From positions 5,923 to 23,884 of the forward strand of contig CADBKS010000101.1 in NCBI GenBank assembly GCA_902795255.1: 17,962 nt of DNA, in the 5' to 3' direction. The position numbers and the translations under genes are program-made. The notes under the pieces are model-generated. The model saw nothing but the letters and a program-made list of their open reading frames with translations. It ran no database searches and was not told the DNA's origin. This DNA comes from an uncultured Chloroflexota bacterium (GTDB lineage Bacteria > Chloroflexota > Anaerolineae > Anaerolineales > Anaerolineaceae). Of the stretch, positions 7,021-14,903 are shown in pieces; position 1 is the stretch's first letter, and every line of letters starts with the position of its first letter.

Positions 7021-8853
7021 TCAGTCTGCCGGAATGATTTCAGGATAGTCCCCGTAGCTTTTCCGGACAGCGCTCTCCCGCGCGTCAAAGCGGTAAAGGA
7101 TCCCTTGGGGTTCGTTCAGCAGGACTTCTTCGCTTTCCATGACCATGAAATTATTTCCCGGACCGAACTGATCCAGCATACCGGGCAGATCTTTCGGACC
7201 GAGATCATCTTCATTGAGCGGGTTCACGAAAACATAAACTGCATTGAAACTCTTTCTTTTGTCAAAAACCGTCCGGGGGAGCCCGTACTGCTCCGCATAG
7301 ACCCACAGCGGGGCATCATCCTCAGGGGCCGCGGCGATATGAACATTTGCGGCATTCGGACCTTCCCTTTCCAGGATCAGCCTGACAGCAGCCTCATCCG
7401 GACCGACGGTCTGCCGGGAAAGAAAGGCTGTTCTGAACTGGGAGATCCCGGCGCAGAGGATCAGGACCGCACAGACCGGGCCGGCAGCAGCGCCGGCCTT
7501 CGGAAGCGACCGCAGTGCACAAAGGCCGGAAGCCGCGCAAAGCAGCAGGAACGGGTGAAGGAAGGTCATGGTCCGCGGCCACAGGTTCGGACGCTGAACA
7601 GGAAGGAGCAGCAGCACCCACAGCAGCACGGCTGCCGTGTAGGAAACATGCTCGGCGGAATTCCTTCGCAGCATGAACGGGGAAAGGATCAAACCGGCTG
7701 CCAGTATCACCACAACAAAGCGCGGAAGATCACCGGAAAAAGCATTTACATTATCCGTGATCCGGGAAAGCATCGTCTGTCCGTAGGTCGCGGCCTCCGT
7801 CCCGCCGATATAGCCGTTTCCGAACAGGCTGTTCCAGCCGGAATGCCGCAGGATCGGCAGATACAGCAGCAGGCTCAGCATCGAAACACAAATGCCCATA
7901 AAGATCAGATATTTGAAAAGCTGCCATCTGTTCTCAAATCCGCAGTTTTCACGTCTGAAGAAAAGTACATTCAGGAACAGCCAGACACAGATCCCGCCGA
8001 ACGGATATAAAGCGACCGGAAGCGTGAAAAAGTTCAGTCCGGAAAGCAGGATCAGCAGGAACCAGGCAAAAACATTCCGTTTGCGTTTTCCGTAAACGGC
8101 CAGTCCGACCGTCAGGACCGTAAGCAGGGTCTGCATCGTATAGCCCCGTGCGTTGACCGAATAAAAGACCAGAAACGGCGCGAATGCGGTCAGCCCGGCG
8201 GCCGTCAGCGCGGTAAAGTCATTGTAAACCAGCCGGCCCAGCAGCCAGACGGCAGGGATCAGCAGGCTTCCGCAGAGAAGCGCCGGGATCCGCATCAACT
8301 CCGGAGACAAGCCGAAAAGGTGATAGATCAGGTTCAGAAAAACCGTATGGAGCACATGATTATTCGGAAGGTGATAGTCGCTGATGGCGTAAAACAGATC
8401 GCTCCGCCCCCAGACCGCAATGGAATAAGCCTCATCATGCAGCAGCGGCCCGCCGACCCTCAGCAGCCGGATAAGGAGCCCCGCGGAAAAGAGAATGAGC
8501 ATCATCCAGAAACTGCTGTCTTCCGGCCCGAATGCCCCCCGGAGATCCCGGAAATAGGGGGCCGCATCCCGGCCGCACCTTGCAGGCAGGGAAGCAAGGG
8601 ATGCAAAAAAGCGGCTGAAGCTTTCCGGCGCGGTCTTATTCCATACAGCCAGAGCAAAAAAAACGGCCGCAAAGGCAGCTGCCGCGAGACGGAGCACCGT
8701 TACGCTCCCCTGCGTCAGCCGTTCCAGTTCACCGTCTGAGGCAAGACGGTTCCCAACGGATTTCCAGACCGAAAAAGGACATAACGCCGGCACCAGGCAG
8801 AGCACCGCGGCCGGGAGGATCGATCGTCTGAGTATAACGGATATTTTTTTCAT
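7021..8853 (-). CDS. GT39-like (GT-C fold) polytopic membrane glycosyltransferase
   Basis: About 610 residues from ATG 8853 (MKKISVIL). Many hydrophobic segments fill the first 480 residues, followed by a soluble C-terminal domain of about 130 residues that probably faces outside. The first outer loop has LLHDEAYSIAVWG, matching the Asp-Glu (DE) catalytic loop of GT-C/PMT_2 enzymes, then LPNNHVLHTVFLN, RIPALLCGSLLIPAVWLLGR and NARGYTMQ, all typical of ArnT/GT39-like proteins. These enzymes transfer a sugar from a polyprenyl-phosphate carrier onto a lipid, glycan or protein outside the membrane. The reading frame is open up to 8964, but that would overlap the upstream gene, and MKKISVILRRS is a typical membrane-protein N-terminus. 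The donor and acceptor cannot be told. Confidence 0.82.
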   Translation of the reverse strand: MKKISVILRRSILPAAVLCLVPALCPFSVWKSVGNRLASDGELERLTQGSVTVLRLAAAAFAAVFFALAVWNKTAPESFSRFFASLASLPARCGRDAAPYFRDLRGAFGPEDSSFWMMLILFSAGLLIRLLRVGGPLLHDEAYSIAVWGRSDLFYAISDYHLPNNHVLHTVFLNLIYHLFGLSPELMRIPALLCGSLLIPAVWLLGRLVYNDFTALTAAGLTAFAPFLVFYSVNARGYTMQTLLTVLTVGLAVYGKRKRNVFAWFLLILLSGLNFFTLPVALYPFGGICVWLFLNVLFFRRENCGFENRWQLFKYLIFMGICVSMLSLLLYLPILRHSGWNSLFGNGYIGGTEAATYGQTMLSRITDNVNAFSGDLPRFVVVILAAGLILSPFMLRRNSAEHVSYTAAVLLWVLLLLPVQRPNLWPRTMTFLHPFLLLCAASGLCALRSLPKAGAAAGPVCAVLILCAGISQFRTAFLSRQTVGPDEAAVRLILEREGPNAANVHIAAAPEDDAPLWVYAEQYGLPRTVFDKRKSFNAVYVFVNPLNEDDLGPKDLPGMLDQFGPGNNFMVMESEEVLLNEPQGILYRFDARESAVRKSYGDYPEIIPAD

Positions 8854-8863
8854 ATTGTGCGTA

Positions 8864-8869
8864 ATTATA
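8864..8869 (-). promoter_or_regulatory. Candidate -10 box (TATAAT) before the GT39-like gene
   Basis: On the minus strand TATAAT is followed by TACGCACAAT and then ATG 8853, a gap of 10 nt. That leaves at most a few nucleotides of leader. No Shine-Dalgarno and no convincing -35 were found. The 34-nt gap after the previous stop is larger than most gaps in this cluster, which is compatible with an internal promoter. Confidence 0.3.
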
Positions 8870-8887
8870 AATCCGGATGTCCCCGGT

Positions 8888-10162
8888 TCAGAGCCAGGGT
8901 GAGTATGCGTAACGCAGCCGGTCATAATAAACCGGATTGATCCGGGAGAACCATCCGCCTTCACCGGTCAGGGACAGAACCACAAACAGACATACCCCCG
9001 CAGCCGCGCACAGCAGCGCAGCTGTCTGCGCAAGCTTTTCCCAGTTTGCGGAAGCACATTTTTCAAACAAACAGAACATCCCGAACACAGCCGGAAGAAC
9101 AGCAAGCCAGAGATAGTCCGTCAGGTACCGGTTCACGGCCGCGAATCCCGAAGAAATGACACAGATCCCGAGTGCAGACGCAAGACAGACACCGCAGAAC
9201 TCAGAGACAAACCTTCCCGCGGTACGGAGCCGCTTCCGGAAGGCCGGGAGGAAAGGAATAAACAGCATCAGCGGATAAGCGAAGACGCCCAGGAGCGTAT
9301 CGGAATTGAGGATCACACCGTTATAGGGCAGCATCGGCTGCTGCAGATGAATAAACGGAAAGACCATATCGAATGCCGGCAGCGTAAACAGCGATGAGAG
9401 GATACTGAGCAGCCGTCCGTAAGGTCCCAGCAGCGGGATCCCGGCAGCCCGGTTCTCTGTCGTCAGCTGATACATGATGCCGAATTCAAACGGATCCCCG
9501 AAGCGCTCATAATTGTACTTCATCAGTGCCAGACCGATCAGCATGTACGGTACCAGAAACAAAAGCACATCCCGGACATTTCTGCGGGTCAGATACGGTC
9601 CGGCCCGGAGTACCAGCCGGATCATCACGGCAAACACGACTGCAGATACAAGCAGCATTGTCGGCCGGCACCCGACAGCAAGCGCCGAACAGATCCCCGA
9701 AAGCAGAAAACAAAACAGACGTCCCTTACCGGATCGCTCCGCAAGCAGCATAAAATAAACGCCCCAGACGGCAAAACAGATCCCGGAGACGATCGCTGTC
9801 TCATAGACCAGCGTCCTGCGCAGGCACCAGGTCAGGTTGAGCGGAGTGATCAGCAGAACAGTGCCGGTAAAATACAGTCCGAAAGAAATATGCCGGAAAT
9901 ACCGGCGCACGAACCAGGAATAAATGCCATACATTCCCAAAACGAACAGACAGCAACCGCCCAGGATCAGCCAGTCCAGAGCCAGATGCCTTCCGGTCAG
10001 CAGATAATACGGCAGCAGGACCGTCACGGCCGGCACCACACCGAAATATACATAATACTGTCCGTCAAAATAAACCGTATCCCAGGGATAGTCAAAGACA
10101 CGGCCCTCCCGCTGGCGCATATCATACGGGTCATCGAGCTGCTCCAGATAGCGGTGCGGCAT
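8888..10162 (-). CDS. Polytopic membrane protein, C-terminal part of a frameshift-split gene
   Basis: 424 residues from the first ATG, with about nine to ten membrane segments. The N-terminal loop HRYLEQLDDPYDMRQREG, then DYPWDTVYFDGQYYVYFGVV, PAVTVLLPYYLLTG, is the pattern of a large family of bacterial membrane proteins related to GT39-like glycosyltransferases (NPYD...R, WDxxYYxGxYYxYFGxxP). In family members this loop is preceded by an LxxALxxGRxxL stretch and by earlier membrane segments. Here that stretch (KLVEALAARRYALTE) is present in frame just upstream, to about 10207, but an in-frame TGA at 10211-10213 blocks it and no ATG, GTG or TTG lies between. ATG 10162 has no Shine-Dalgarno. 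It is therefore probably the distal part of a protein of about 785 residues begun by the neighbouring gene. Enzymatic activity is unproven. Confidence 0.72.
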   Translation of the reverse strand: MPHRYLEQLDDPYDMRQREGRVFDYPWDTVYFDGQYYVYFGVVPAVTVLLPYYLLTGRHLALDWLILGGCCLFVLGMYGIYSWFVRRYFRHISFGLYFTGTVLLITPLNLTWCLRRTLVYETAIVSGICFAVWGVYFMLLAERSGKGRLFCFLLSGICSALAVGCRPTMLLVSAVVFAVMIRLVLRAGPYLTRRNVRDVLLFLVPYMLIGLALMKYNYERFGDPFEFGIMYQLTTENRAAGIPLLGPYGRLLSILSSLFTLPAFDMVFPFIHLQQPMLPYNGVILNSDTLLGVFAYPLMLFIPFLPAFRKRLRTAGRFVSEFCGVCLASALGICVISSGFAAVNRYLTDYLWLAVLPAVFGMFCLFEKCASANWEKLAQTAALLCAAAGVCLFVVLSLTGEGGWFSRINPVYYDRLRYAYSPWL

Positions 10163-10205
10163 TTCCGTCAGCGCGTACCTGCGGGCAGCCAGCGCTTCAA
10201 CCAGC

Positions 10206-11246
10206 TTATGTCAGGGCAGCCTTCTGTGCAGTCTTGCCCGCGTCCGATCCGGTATAGGAACTGAGAACCGTCCATACGAACCAGCCGCCGAAAAGCAGCA
10301 GCAGACACGCAATGGAAGCCATCTGCGGAAGGCTGCGGAAATCGAGCGGAAGATCCCACAGCGGGGACCCGGGGAAAAAGGCAGTGATCAGGAACAGGGA
10401 AAGGAAACACAAAGCCATTCTGACCGGATCAAGCGACAGCGGAACGGGTTTGTTCAGCGTTACGACCGCAGACACGGCATAATCGGATCTGTCCGGCAGG
10501 TCCTTCAGTTCAGGGAGGCGCAGTTCAATGCTGTAAGTCGTCCCGACCGTGTGGAGCGGAATCAAAAAAGAGCGGGGGATCCCCTGAATAAATTCATGAT
10601 CCGGCAGCCATTCATAGCTCCTGTGCGCACGGTCATTAAAGCCGAGACGAACGACCGTACGCGGCTGCCCGTCGCTGAACGTCCAGGTAATATTGCGGAC
10701 CTTTTTGTAATTCGGATAAACCGTCAGTGAAAAATCGGAATACCATCGATAAGGATGGAATTTCCAGCTTGCGCGGTTAAAATAAAAGCCCTGCCCGACG
10801 ATCCTGTCCGAAGGGAACTCCATCTCCGCGGTACCGGATCCGATCAGTTCAAAGTGGCGGAAATTGAAGAACCCGATCTCCAGCAGCACCGCCCCGCAGA
10901 GACCCATAAGAATGGAAAACAGCAGACGGTGCGGGAGTGCTTTCCGTTCTTTGCGCCGCTCAGCTGTCATCAGGCTCAGGGCGAAGAAGGCCGCTCCGCA
11001 AAAACAGGCTGCCGAAAATACCTTGACGGATGTAAGCCCGCCATGCGTATGGTAATAAAATACCGGTCGCCCGGCACGGATAACGAATTCCGCGAGGACG
11101 GAAAACAGGAATCCGTTCAGGACGCCCGCGGCAAAAAGCAGCAGGTTTTTCCTCACGCTCCGGCGGGCACACAGCACAAACTGCGTACACAGAACAGCCG
11201 TAAACGACCCTGCACAGGCAAGCAGGAAGAGCACCGGGATCTGCAT
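10206..11246 (-). CDS. Membrane protein with beta-rich outer domain, N-terminal part of a frameshift-split gene
   Basis: 346 residues. Membrane segments lie at about 4-26, 34-55, 74-93 and 108-126. An extracytoplasmic beta-rich domain of about 150 residues begins near FNFRHFELIGSG (128-138). Two more membrane segments lie at about 282-300 and 318-338. The protein ends in SSYTGSDAGKTAQKAALT, which reads like the loop just before the LxxAL motif in the family. Skipping one base (the T at 10208 on the minus strand) continues the frame into KLVEALAARRYALTE and the next gene, giving one protein of about 785 residues. The architecture matches large Firmicutes/Chloroflexota membrane proteins thought to act in surface glycan assembly. 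It starts 1 nt after the acyltransferase stop. No specific function can be assigned. Confidence 0.68.
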   Translation of the reverse strand: MQIPVLFLLACAGSFTAVLCTQFVLCARRSVRKNLLLFAAGVLNGFLFSVLAEFVIRAGRPVFYYHTHGGLTSVKVFSAACFCGAAFFALSLMTAERRKERKALPHRLLFSILMGLCGAVLLEIGFFNFRHFELIGSGTAEMEFPSDRIVGQGFYFNRASWKFHPYRWYSDFSLTVYPNYKKVRNITWTFSDGQPRTVVRLGFNDRAHRSYEWLPDHEFIQGIPRSFLIPLHTVGTTYSIELRLPELKDLPDRSDYAVSAVVTLNKPVPLSLDPVRMALCFLSLFLITAFFPGSPLWDLPLDFRSLPQMASIACLLLLFGGWFVWTVLSSYTGSDAGKTAQKAALT

Positions 11247-11247
11247 C

Positions 11248-12312
11248 TTATACGATATACCTCACGACCGGGATCCGTTTCAGTACCATCCCGCAGCACG
11301 ACGCGAAGGCAAACACAAACAGCGCCAGCAGCGGGACCGAAAACAGTACATTGTAATTCGTCGTGTAAAGGTGGAAATGGATCTGCAGCCGTTGGAGCAC
11401 AAACGGATGGATCAGATAGACAAAAAGCGTACTTTCAGATGCCCGCGAGATAAAAACTGCCGTCTTCGGGGACAGCGGATGACGGTCCGCGAACAGGCTG
11501 CGGAACAGCAGGAAAAGGCAGACCGCCTCAACTGCCACGGGCAGTGCGAAATTACCGTAAAGGGCCTGCGTCGGCCAGTCACCCGCCATCGCGATCAGCT
11601 GGTTGAGTCCCGCCGCAAGCACAAGCGTCACGATATAAGTGAGGAGCAGCGTTCTCCGGGAGAAGCGGCGCTCCATGCCCTCTTCTGTCAGGTAATAACC
11701 GAGGAGAAAATATGCGGCATGACCGACAAGGTCCATATCCACGAAAAGGGTCATCTGATCATGGATCCAGCGCGGAAGGAACGGCAGGTCATCGACGGTA
11801 TGGAAGAGGATCCCGAAAATGAAAAACAGGAGAAAGAAATACCGCACCGTCTTCCGGTCCAGCGCCCGCACAAGGTGCCAGAAGACCGGGACCAGAGCGT
11901 AAAGGTTCAGACAGGTCCGCAGGTACCACAGATGGTACTGCGGGTTCGGACCCGAAAGCTGCTGCCAGATCAGAAGCGGGTCCGCAAGTGTTTTGTGGAT
12001 CCCCTGATTCATTACAGCATAAAAAAAAGTCCAGACGGCATTGATCACAAAGATGCGCAGGATATTTTTCAGCCAGAGCTGCTTCAGCACGATCCGTTCT
12101 TTCCGAAGGAAGAGGCTTCCGCTGATCATCAGGAACAGCGGAATGGACGGACGGCCGATCGTATCATAAATATTCAGGATGATCCAGTTATATGTCCGCG
12201 GAGAGACATTGTACCAGCCCTCCACCGAGGTATGGACCAGCACGACCATCAGACAGGCCATGATCCGCAGCAAATCCAGTGAAAGGTCCCGTGACTTCTT
12301 CATATCGCTCAT
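11248..12312 (-). CDS. Acyltransferase 3 family membrane protein (surface glycan O-acyltransferase)
   Basis: About 354 residues from ATG 12312 (MSDMKKSRD), with roughly ten membrane segments. The N-terminus has LSLDLLRIMACLMVVLVH with His27, then TIGRPSIPLFLMISGSLFLR (51-70), the classic Acyl_transf_3 pattern (R.....H, PLFxxISG). The family moves acetyl or succinyl groups onto sugars of polysaccharides, peptidoglycan or lipids, usually at the outer face. There is no C-terminal SGNH domain, so this is the single-domain type. The start forms an ATGA overlap with the DUF3267 gene stop; ATG 12303 three codons later is the alternative. Its place among glycosyltransferases suggests it decorates the polymer made by this cluster. 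Confidence 0.88.
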   Translation of the reverse strand: MSDMKKSRDLSLDLLRIMACLMVVLVHTSVEGWYNVSPRTYNWIILNIYDTIGRPSIPLFLMISGSLFLRKERIVLKQLWLKNILRIFVINAVWTFFYAVMNQGIHKTLADPLLIWQQLSGPNPQYHLWYLRTCLNLYALVPVFWHLVRALDRKTVRYFFLLFFIFGILFHTVDDLPFLPRWIHDQMTLFVDMDLVGHAAYFLLGYYLTEEGMERRFSRRTLLLTYIVTLVLAAGLNQLIAMAGDWPTQALYGNFALPVAVEAVCLFLLFRSLFADRHPLSPKTAVFISRASESTLFVYLIHPFVLQRLQIHFHLYTTNYNVLFSVPLLALFVFAFASCCGMVLKRIPVVRYIV

Positions 12313-12944
12313 TTTTCGAAAACAACAGAGCCGGCCTGTGTCGGGTGGTCCAGCCAAAGCGTTTCGGAGGCATTGCTCCGGTGGAACAGCACCCGGAGGA
12401 TGATCAGAATATCGCCCCCCGCGGAAACGATCATCAGGAGCCCGATCCAGAGAAGAAAGAACGATCCGTTCAGGATGCTGATGACCGTCGGGATGATCCC
12501 GAGCGTGATCAGCGGCATGGCTGCCCCGAGAATGTAGGGGACCTTTGGCAGGATCGTCCGGCAGGTGCAGTAGGGTGTCAGATACTCTTTGATAAAGCCG
12601 AATTCAATGCTTTTGAAATGGTCCTCCGCAAAAACTGCCCAGGTCAGCCCATGGATCAGTTCATGGACAACGATCAGCACCAGATAACAAAGAAAGAAAA
12701 GCAGGATCTCTCCGATCGTAAACTTTGTGATCTGCACGCCCGGATTCGCGCGGTAAAACAGCCATACCCCGGCGAAAATCAGCGGGACCGCAAACAGGAG
12801 CGCGAAAATATTTGCCTTCACGAGCCCGACCGTCAGTTCGGTCCTGCGGTATCCCTCCGCGGCCAGTTTTTCACTGAGTTCGTTATAATGGTCCATCCGC
12901 CTTTCTTCCGCGGCGGTCAGTTTGCGTTTTTTCTCATCATCCAT
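12309..12944 (-). CDS. DUF3267 family membrane protein (putative zincin metallopeptidase)
   Basis: 211 residues from ATG 12944, which has AAAGGA about 8 nt upstream. A charged N-terminal 40 residues is followed by a membrane segment at about 43-63, a second at 78-95 that runs into HELIHGLTW (HExxH, His94, Glu95, His98), and two or three further segments at 134-186. Asp178 in SAGGDILIILRV is a possible third zinc ligand. This layout matches DUF3267, called a putative zincin peptidase, a site-2-protease-like intramembrane arrangement. The substrate is unknown. It sits between a GT4 gene (28 nt upstream) and the acyltransferase (4-nt overlap), so it is co-transcribed with polysaccharide genes. 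The fold call is firm; peptidase activity is not shown. Confidence 0.8.
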   Translation of the reverse strand: MDDEKKRKLTAAEERRMDHYNELSEKLAAEGYRRTELTVGLVKANIFALLFAVPLIFAGVWLFYRANPGVQITKFTIGEILLFFLCYLVLIVVHELIHGLTWAVFAEDHFKSIEFGFIKEYLTPYCTCRTILPKVPYILGAAMPLITLGIIPTVISILNGSFFLLWIGLLMIVSAGGDILIILRVLFHRSNASETLWLDHPTQAGSVVFEK

Positions 12945-12972
12945 GATCCGATCCTTTCTGATCCATCCGGTT

Positions 12973-14085
12973 TTACAGTGAAAGCAGAAACGCTTCCGCT
13001 TTCCGTACGGCGCTTTCTTTTTCAAAAAACCTGCCGCGCTCCAGTGCCCGCTGCCGGTAATCCGCACGGAATCCGCTGTCCGTAAAAAACCTTCTCACGG
13101 CACGGTACAGGTCTTCATCATCATTTTTCACAACGATCCCGTATTCACCGTTCCGCCCGAGCAGCTCATACATTCCGCCGACTTCGACCGAACAGAAAGG
13201 CGTTCCGACCAGCAGCGATTCCACGGCCGCAGTGGAAAACCCTTCTGCCTGACTGGCGCAGACACTCAGCATGCAGCGGGACACATAAGCATAGGGATTG
13301 AGCTGATAGCCGGTAAACGTCACCGAATCCGCCACACCCAGGTCTGCTGCAAGCTTTTCCAGATCTTTCCGGAGCGGACCATCGCCGAGTATATAAAACC
13401 GCGCCGGAATGCCTTCTCCTACGAGCTGTTTCTGGATCCGCAGCATCCGGTCCCATCCCTTCCGGGGAATGAGTTTGCCGATGCTGCACCAGTTCAGTGC
13501 GCCGGCATCGATCGCGGGTCCGGCCGGTTCTTCCAATGACAGGGAACGGATCCTGTCACTTTCATAAACGTTATAAAGCACTTCGGTGCGTTTTTCCGGA
13601 TCCATATGCTGCAGGAACGCATCCCGGACATCTTCCGACACAAATGCCAGCCCGTCCGCCCGGCGGTAGCAGCGTTCCGCTTCCGCACGGTTCCGGAAGC
13701 CTTCAGCAAATTTTTCCGCTGTCGGGATCGTGATGTGGATCCATACCGCGGTCTTCGGTCCGCCGGCGGGACAGCCGCCGACGACCCGCGCGGAAGGGCC
13801 TTCCAGAAATGAAACAACAAGGTCAAAGCCGTCCGGAATGATCATCCGCCACAGCTGTTCGGGAGTCCAGAGCTTCATCCAGTGAGAATTGGCCGGAATA
13901 TTTCCCGGCATCCAGGAACTGTAATGCACATCGTCCTTCAGAAAGCGGCGGTTCGGGCCGAAGTCAAAAAGCGTCCGGACCGAAATATCGAATGCATCCC
14001 GGTCCATCCCGTTGACCAGATTCACCAGGACTTTTTCCGCTCCGCCGGGGCCGAGATCGTGGATCAGGAACAGAATACGCTTCAT
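12973..14085 (-). CDS. Glycosyltransferase family 4
   Basis: 370 residues from ATG 14085, which has an AAAGGGG site about 5 nt upstream and overlaps the GT2 stop as ATGA. It is a GT-B fold retaining glycosyltransferase, probably on the inner face of the membrane. The N-terminal domain has the LGPGGAEKVLVNL loop (11-23). The C-terminal domain has NWCSIGKLIPRKGWDRM (198-214), YILGDGPLRKDLE (231-243), VTFTGY (255-260) and the nucleotide-sugar signature EGFSTAAVESLLVGTPF (281-297), with the two Glu of the EX7E motif at 281 and 289. The sugar donor and acceptor are not predictable from sequence. It probably adds one residue of the repeat unit built with WecB/WecC-derived sugars. Confidence 0.9.
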   Translation of the reverse strand: MKRILFLIHDLGPGGAEKVLVNLVNGMDRDAFDISVRTLFDFGPNRRFLKDDVHYSSWMPGNIPANSHWMKLWTPEQLWRMIIPDGFDLVVSFLEGPSARVVGGCPAGGPKTAVWIHITIPTAEKFAEGFRNRAEAERCYRRADGLAFVSEDVRDAFLQHMDPEKRTEVLYNVYESDRIRSLSLEEPAGPAIDAGALNWCSIGKLIPRKGWDRMLRIQKQLVGEGIPARFYILGDGPLRKDLEKLAADLGVADSVTFTGYQLNPYAYVSRCMLSVCASQAEGFSTAAVESLLVGTPFCSVEVGGMYELLGRNGEYGIVVKNDDEDLYRAVRRFFTDSGFRADYRQRALERGRFFEKESAVRKAEAFLLSL

Positions 14086-14903
14086 CCAATCCCCTTTCTG
14101 AGTTTCATATGATGCAGGAACGCGGAAACAGGCCGTGGCAGCAGTCCGAGGATCAGCGGACGGAGCACGCAAACATAATTATGCACCGGGAGTCCCAGTT
14201 TGCGGACGGCCTCCGCACGGACACGCGCTTCATTCACACGGTATTTCCACTTTCTGCGGGCAGCCGCGTTCCGGTCGTCCCGCATACGGTAAAGGCCCTC
14301 ATGGAGATTGCCGCCGCGGAACCCCATGGCGTACATCCGTACCCAGAGCTCGTAGTCCTCCACACGCTCGTATGCCTCATTCTCAGAATAACCGCCGGCA
14401 GCCCGAAGGGCGTCCATCCGCACCATGCAGCCGGCATGACAGAACGGCGTTCCATGGACCAGATCCCCGGGCTGGGGATCGGTCGGATACGCACGGCATC
14501 CCCAGGTTCCCGCTTCATCAAAACACAACATATCCGTGCTGACGATCGCATAATCGGGATGATCCCGTAAAAAACGGAGTTCCTTTTCCAGCCGGTCCGG
14601 TGCGCACAGATCATCGCCATCCATACGTGCGGCATACTGTCCGCGGGCCGCTTTCAGGCAGCGGTTCAGCGTGACACTGAGTCCGCGGTTTTCGCTGTTC
14701 CGTAAAAGTATGATTTTCTCCGGATAATGCTCCTGCCACCGTTTCAGGACCTCATACGTCCCGTCTGTCGAGCCGTCATCGCAGATGACAGCTTCCCAAC
14801 GCTGTTCCGTCTGGGAAGTAAGACATTCCAGGCTCTCGTCCAGCGTCCCGGCACAGTTCAGGACGCCCATCAGGATACTGATGAGAGGAGCCTCTTCTGT
14901 CAT
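14082..14903 (-). CDS. Glycosyltransferase family 2
   Basis: 273 residues, GT-A fold. Signatures are ISILMGVLNCAGTLDESL (8-25), CDDGSTDGTYEVL (41-53), ENRGLSVTLNRCLKAARGQY (71-90) and the metal-binding DGDD at 95-98. A later segment, YERVEDYELWVRM, holds the ED pair common in the acceptor region. It would transfer a sugar from a nucleotide donor to the growing glycan in the cytoplasm. There is no transmembrane segment, so it is not a processive synthase. Its start overlaps the wecB stop (ATGA) and its stop overlaps the GT4 start (ATGA), so translation is probably coupled on both sides. Donor unknown. Confidence 0.9.
   Translation of the reverse strand: MTEEAPLISILMGVLNCAGTLDESLECLTSQTEQRWEAVICDDGSTDGTYEVLKRWQEHYPEKIILLRNSENRGLSVTLNRCLKAARGQYAARMDGDDLCAPDRLEKELRFLRDHPDYAIVSTDMLCFDEAGTWGCRAYPTDPQPGDLVHGTPFCHAGCMVRMDALRAAGGYSENEAYERVEDYELWVRMYAMGFRGGNLHEGLYRMRDDRNAAARRKWKYRVNEARVRAEAVRKLGLPVHNYVCVLRPLILGLLPRPVSAFLHHMKLRKGIG

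Noticed and set aside
8854..8964. N-terminal extension of the GT39-like protein to an upstream ATG at 8964
   Set aside because: It would overlap the preceding gene, has no ribosome binding site, and the extra residues are polar and unlike the family. MKKISVIL at 8853 is a typical start.
10205..10215. Programmed +1 frameshift joining the two membrane-protein halves
   Set aside because: The site reads CTG ACA TAA G with no homopolymer slip site and no upstream Shine-Dalgarno-like stimulator as in prfB. A mutation or sequencing error is simpler.
12313..12357. Longer start for the acyltransferase gene
   Set aside because: The extra 15 residues lie inside the DUF3267 gene's coding end. The ATGA junction at 12309-12312 is the pattern seen across this cluster.
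11371..13085. Two long plus-strand frames opposite the acyltransferase and DUF3267 genes
   Set aside because: They mirror genes with clear membrane-protein motifs, and their charged, Gln/Asp/Arg-rich translations match no family I know.
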